From positions 1 to 8,963 of the forward strand of contig JAAYYM010000227.1 of NCBI GenBank assembly GCA_012515365.1: 8,963 nt of DNA. The letters run 5' to 3'. A program made the translations under genes and the position numbers. Below the pieces are notes generated by a model. The model searched no databases and was not told the DNA's origin. It saw only the letters and a program-made list of their open reading frames with translations. Position 1 is the first letter of the stretch, and every line of letters begins with the position of its first letter. Below, one piece after another: positions 6,705-8,963 of the stretch. The DNA is from Clostridia bacterium (GTDB taxonomy: Bacteria > Bacillota_A > Clostridia > Lachnospirales > Lachnospiraceae).

Positions 6705-6903
6705 TGTATTTGTAAAAGAATTGAATGATAAATCAGCTGCAGAATTAGCGCAGGATTTAGTAGATGCTAAGAAAGAACTCTTCAATTTGAGATTCCAGAA
6801 TGCTACGAATCAGTTAGACAACACAAGCAGAATCAAAGAAGTAAGAAAGAATATTGCGAGAATTCAGACTGTCATCGCTGAAAAAGCGAAAGCGCAGGCT
6901 TAG
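6694..6903 (+). CDS. rpmC: 50S ribosomal protein L29
   Basis: The 69-residue product is L29, a small helical protein next to L23 at the tunnel exit. Landmarks are [26 protein letters not shown], followed by the [20 protein letters not shown] helix. ATG at 6694 lies within the end of rplP (11-base overlap), with a ribosome-binding-like AAGGCGG at 6679-6685. This arrangement suggests that its translation is coupled to rplP. The length is normal, and the tail is rich in Ala and Lys. Confidence 0.96.
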   Translation: MKTSVFVKELNDKSAAELAQDLVDAKKELFNLRFQNATNQLDNTSRIKEVRKNIARIQTVIAEKAKAQA

Positions 6904-6920
6904 GGAGAGGAGAATAAAAC

Positions 6921-7175
6921 GTGGAAAGAAATCTTAGAAAAACTCGTACCGGCAAGGTACTAAGCAATAAAATGGATAAGACCATCGTTGTGGGAATCGA
7001 GAACCATGTAAAACATCCTCTTTACAAGAAGATCGTAAAGAAGACATATAAGCTGAAAGCTCATGACGAAAACAATGAATGTAATATTGGCGACACAGTT
7101 AAAGTAATGGAGACAAAGCCTATCTCTAAGGACAAGAGATGGAGACTTGTCGAAATTGTTGAGAAAGTTAAGTAG
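6921..7175 (+). CDS. rpsQ: 30S ribosomal protein S17 (GTG start)
   Basis: The 84-residue product is S17, an OB-fold protein that binds 16S rRNA early in assembly. Landmarks are [41 protein letters not shown] and the end [27 protein letters not shown]. The start is GTG at 6921: the next in-frame ATG (6972) would remove the conserved RKTRTGKV segment, and GGGAGAGGAG (6903-6912) is well placed before the GTG. The gap after rpmC is 17 bases and that before rplN is 18. Confidence 0.96.
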   Translation: MERNLRKTRTGKVLSNKMDKTIVVGIENHVKHPLYKKIVKKTYKLKAHDENNECNIGDTVKVMETKPISKDKRWRLVEIVEKVK

Positions 7176-7193
7176 GACGGAAGGAGAATTAGC

Positions 7194-7562
7194 ATGATAC
7201 AGCAAGAAACCAGACTTAGAGTTGCTGATAACACAGGCGCAAAAGAACTCCTTTGCATTAGAGTGTTAGGCGGTTCTACAAGAAGATATGCAAACATCGG
7301 TGATATCATCGTTGCTACAGTTAAAGATGCAACACCCGGTGGTGTTGTAAAAAAAGGCGATGTTGTAAAGGCCGTAGTAGTACGTACGGTAAAAGGAGCT
7401 CGTCGTAAAGACGGTTCTTATATCAGATTCGACGAAAACGCTGCTGTTATTATCAAAGATGACAAGACTCCTAGAGGAACTCGTATCTTTGGACCAGTAG
7501 CCAGAGAGCTTTGTGACAAACAATTTATGAAAATTGTTTCCTTGGCTCCTGAAGTATTATAA
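7194..7562 (+). CDS. rplN: 50S ribosomal protein L14
   Basis: The 122-residue product is L14, a five-stranded beta-barrel protein at the subunit interface that also binds the silencing factor RsfS in many bacteria. Landmarks are [62 protein letters not shown] and [29 protein letters not shown]. The length is exactly that of the family. ATG at 7194 follows AAGGAG (7181-7186) by seven bases. Its TAA runs straight into the rplX ribosome binding site. In other bacteria this gene marks the start of the spc operon; no separate promoter is seen here. Confidence 0.98.
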   Translation: MIQQETRLRVADNTGAKELLCIRVLGGSTRRYANIGDIIVATVKDATPGGVVKKGDVVKAVVVRTVKGARRKDGSYIRFDENAAVIIKDDKTPRGTRIFGPVARELCDKQFMKIVSLAPEVL

Positions 7563-7576
7563 GGAGGTGCCAACGA

Positions 7577-7888
7577 ATGTCAATGATGAAAATTAAAAAA
7601 GGTGATACTGTTAAAGTGATCGCCGGTAAAGACAAAGACAAAGAAGGAAAAGTTGTGCTTGTAAACAAAAAAGACGGCAAGCTTTTGGTAGAAGGTGTTA
7701 ACATGGTTTCTAAACATACAAAACCATCACCGGCTAATCAGAATGGCGGTATCGTTCAGAAAGAAGCTTTTATTGATGCTTCTAACGTAATGTATGTTCA
7801 CAAGGGCAAACCTACAAGAGTAGGAATTAAGATTGAGAAAGACAAAAAAGTACGTTATGCCAAATCAACAGGCGATGTGATTGATTAA
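7577..7888 (+). CDS. rplX: 50S ribosomal protein L24
   Basis: The 103-residue product is L24, one of the two assembly initiators of the large subunit. The KOW motif is clear near the N terminus: [22 protein letters not shown], followed by [14 protein letters not shown] and the region [11 protein letters not shown] at 7577 is chosen because it is eight bases after AAGGAGGT (7561-7568); ATGs at 7583 and 7586 are in frame but 14 or more bases away. The ribosome binding site overlaps the rplN stop codon. The length is normal. Confidence 0.96.
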   Translation: MSMMKIKKGDTVKVIAGKDKDKEGKVVLVNKKDGKLLVEGVNMVSKHTKPSPANQNGGIVQKEAFIDASNVMYVHKGKPTRVGIKIEKDKKVRYAKSTGDVID

Positions 7889-7914
7889 TACGAACAGAGA
7901 GGAGGTCGCAGACG

Positions 7915-8454
7915 TTGAGTAGATTGAAAGACTTATATAAAGACGAGATCGTAGCAAACTTAACAAAAAAGTTTGAATATAAAAACGTTATGGAAGTTCC
8001 AAAGCTTGATAAGGTTGTTATCAACATGGGCGTTGGAGAAGCTAAAGATAACGCAAAATTATTGGATGCTGCAGTAAAAGATCTTGAAACCATTTCAGGA
8101 CAGAAAGCTGTATTAACAAGAGCTAAAAACTCAGTTGCTAACTTCAAAATCAGAGAAGGTATGCCAATTGGATGTAAAGTAACCTTACGTGGAGAAAAAA
8201 TGTATGAATTTGTTGATCGTTTGATCAATCTTGCTTTGCCACGTGTACGTGACTTTAGAGGTGTTAATCCTAATGCGTTCGATGGCAGAGGAAATTATGC
8301 ATTAGGTATTAAGGAACAATTGATTTTCCCTGAAATCGAATATGATAAGGTTGATAAAGTTAGAGGTATGGATATTATTTTTGTAACTACGGCGAAAACT
8401 GATGAAGAAGCACGTGAGCTGTTAACACAGTTTAATATGCCTTTCGCAAAATAA
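7915..8454 (+). CDS. rplE: 50S ribosomal protein L5 (TTG start)
   Basis: The 179-residue product is L5, which binds 5S rRNA and forms part of the central protuberance. Landmarks are [106 protein letters not shown] and [20 protein letters not shown]. The start is TTG at 7915, eight bases after GAGAGGAGGT (7897-7906), and it gives the exact family N terminus and length. It is the only TTG start in the window, but the ribosome binding site is strong. A 63-base gap precedes rpsN. Confidence 0.98.
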   Translation: MSRLKDLYKDEIVANLTKKFEYKNVMEVPKLDKVVINMGVGEAKDNAKLLDAAVKDLETISGQKAVLTRAKNSVANFKIREGMPIGCKVTLRGEKMYEFVDRLINLALPRVRDFRGVNPNAFDGRGNYALGIKEQLIFPEIEYDKVDKVRGMDIIFVTTAKTDEEARELLTQFNMPFAK

Positions 8455-8517
8455 TACAATGCGCGTCATGTACAGGGTTTTCCTTTAAGGAGAACAAAAC
8501 TGAAAGGGAGGTAAAAC

Positions 8518-8703
8518 ATGGCAAAGACAGCAATGAAAATTAAGCAGCAGCGCAAACCAAAATTCTCTACCAGAGAATATAACCGCTGCAGAATTTGTGG
8601 ACGTCCACACGCATATTTAAGAAAATACGGAATTTGCAGAATTTGCTTCCGTGAATTAGCATACAAAGGCCAGATTCCGGGCGTAAAAAAAGCGAGTTGG
8701 TAA
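8518..8703 (+). CDS. rpsN: 30S ribosomal protein S14, zinc-binding type
   Basis: The 61-residue product is the short, zinc-binding form of S14 in the small-subunit head (often called rpsZ or type Z). Cysteines at 24, 27, 40 and 43 form two CxxC pairs (CRIC and CRIC) that hold one zinc ion. The N terminus [16 protein letters not shown] and the end [11 protein letters not shown] are typical. ATG at 8518 follows AAAGGGAGGT (8503-8512) by five bases. A second Shine-Dalgarno-like TAAGGAGA lies further upstream (8486-8493) with no credible start after it. Many bacteria hold a second, zinc-free S14 gene elsewhere; that cannot be judged here. The stop is followed by 19 bases before rpsH. Confidence 0.98.
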   Translation: MAKTAMKIKQQRKPKFSTREYNRCRICGRPHAYLRKYGICRICFRELAYKGQIPGVKKASW

Positions 8704-8722
8704 GAAAAGGAGGAAGACTTAA

Positions 8723-8963
8723 ATGACAATGAGTGATCCGATTGCAGATATGCTTACAAGAATTCGTAATGCAAATACTGCAAAACATGATACAGTTGAT
8801 GTTCCAGTTTCAAAAATGAAAGTCGCTATTGCAGATATTCTTTTGAAAGAAGGATATATCAGAAAATACGATATCGTTGATGATGGAAACTTCAAAACAA
8901 TTAGAATTGCATTAAAATATGGCGAAGATAAGAACGACAAGATCATCACAGGACTTAAAAGAA
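8723..8963 (+). CDS. rpsH: 30S ribosomal protein S8, 3' end outside window
   Basis: The first 80 codons of S8 are present; the family is about 130 residues long, so roughly 40 percent is missing beyond the window edge. S8 binds the central domain of 16S rRNA and in E. coli represses the spc operon by binding its mRNA. The N terminus [18 protein letters not shown] is diagnostic, followed by [20 protein letters not shown] and [11 protein letters not shown] at 8723 lies nine bases after AAAAGGAGG (8705-8713); the in-frame ATG at 8729 would also be possible but is less well spaced. Confidence 0.97.
   Translation, partial: MTMSDPIADMLTRIRNANTAKHDTVDVPVSKMKVAIADILLKEGYIRKYDIVDDGNFKTIRIALKYGEDKNDKIITGLKR

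Noticed and set aside
8459..8488. Nine-codon frame MRVMYRVFL between rplE and rpsN
   Set aside because: It has no ribosome binding site and is short enough to occur by chance.

Overview
The window reads as a low-GC Gram-positive chromosome, most likely a member of the Clostridia and probably of the family Lachnospiraceae. The reasons are strong AAAGGAGG-type ribosome binding sites before almost every gene, the zinc-binding (four-cysteine) form of ribosomal protein S14, fusion of the S10 and spc ribosomal gene clusters into one run, and protein details such as the '[17 protein letters not shown]' start of L16. The family assignment is from memory of such proteins, not from a search.

Layout: (1) 1-1527 holds the 3' part of a hybrid sensor histidine kinase gene that began before the window: a PAS domain, a His-containing dimerisation domain, an ATPase domain and a C-terminal receiver domain. 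(2) 1528-1906 is a 379-base gap without a credible large gene. It holds a weak terminator-like inverted repeat, a near-consensus sigma-A promoter (1567-1595) and about 300 bases of transcribed leader with several mutually consistent helices, ending in a hairpin that holds the rpsJ ribosome binding site in its loop. (3) 1907-8963 is the S10-spc ribosomal protein operon in canonical order: rpsJ, rplC, rplD, rplW, rplB, rpsS, rplV, rpsC, rplP, rpmC, rpsQ, rplN, rplX, rplE, rpsN (zinc form), and the first 80 codons of rpsH, which runs off the window. All are on the + strand.

The ribosomal genes encode parts of both subunits and are packed tightly: most gaps are 7-29 bases, rplD/rplW and rpsC/rplP overlap by one base in TAATG, and rplP/rpmC overlap by 11 bases. 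Three gaps are longer: rpsJ-rplC (77 b), rplW-rplB (110 b) and rplE-rpsN (63 b). The first two can fold into hairpins just before the next ribosome binding site. rpsQ starts with GTG and rplE with TTG.

The genes themselves are ordinary housekeeping genes. What deserves a second look is the non-coding part: the large structured leader before rpsJ, whose 5' part offers two mutually exclusive pairings, and the structured gaps inside the operon. These are candidates for ribosomal-protein feedback control. The helices were found by eye; no energy calculation or covariation test was possible.
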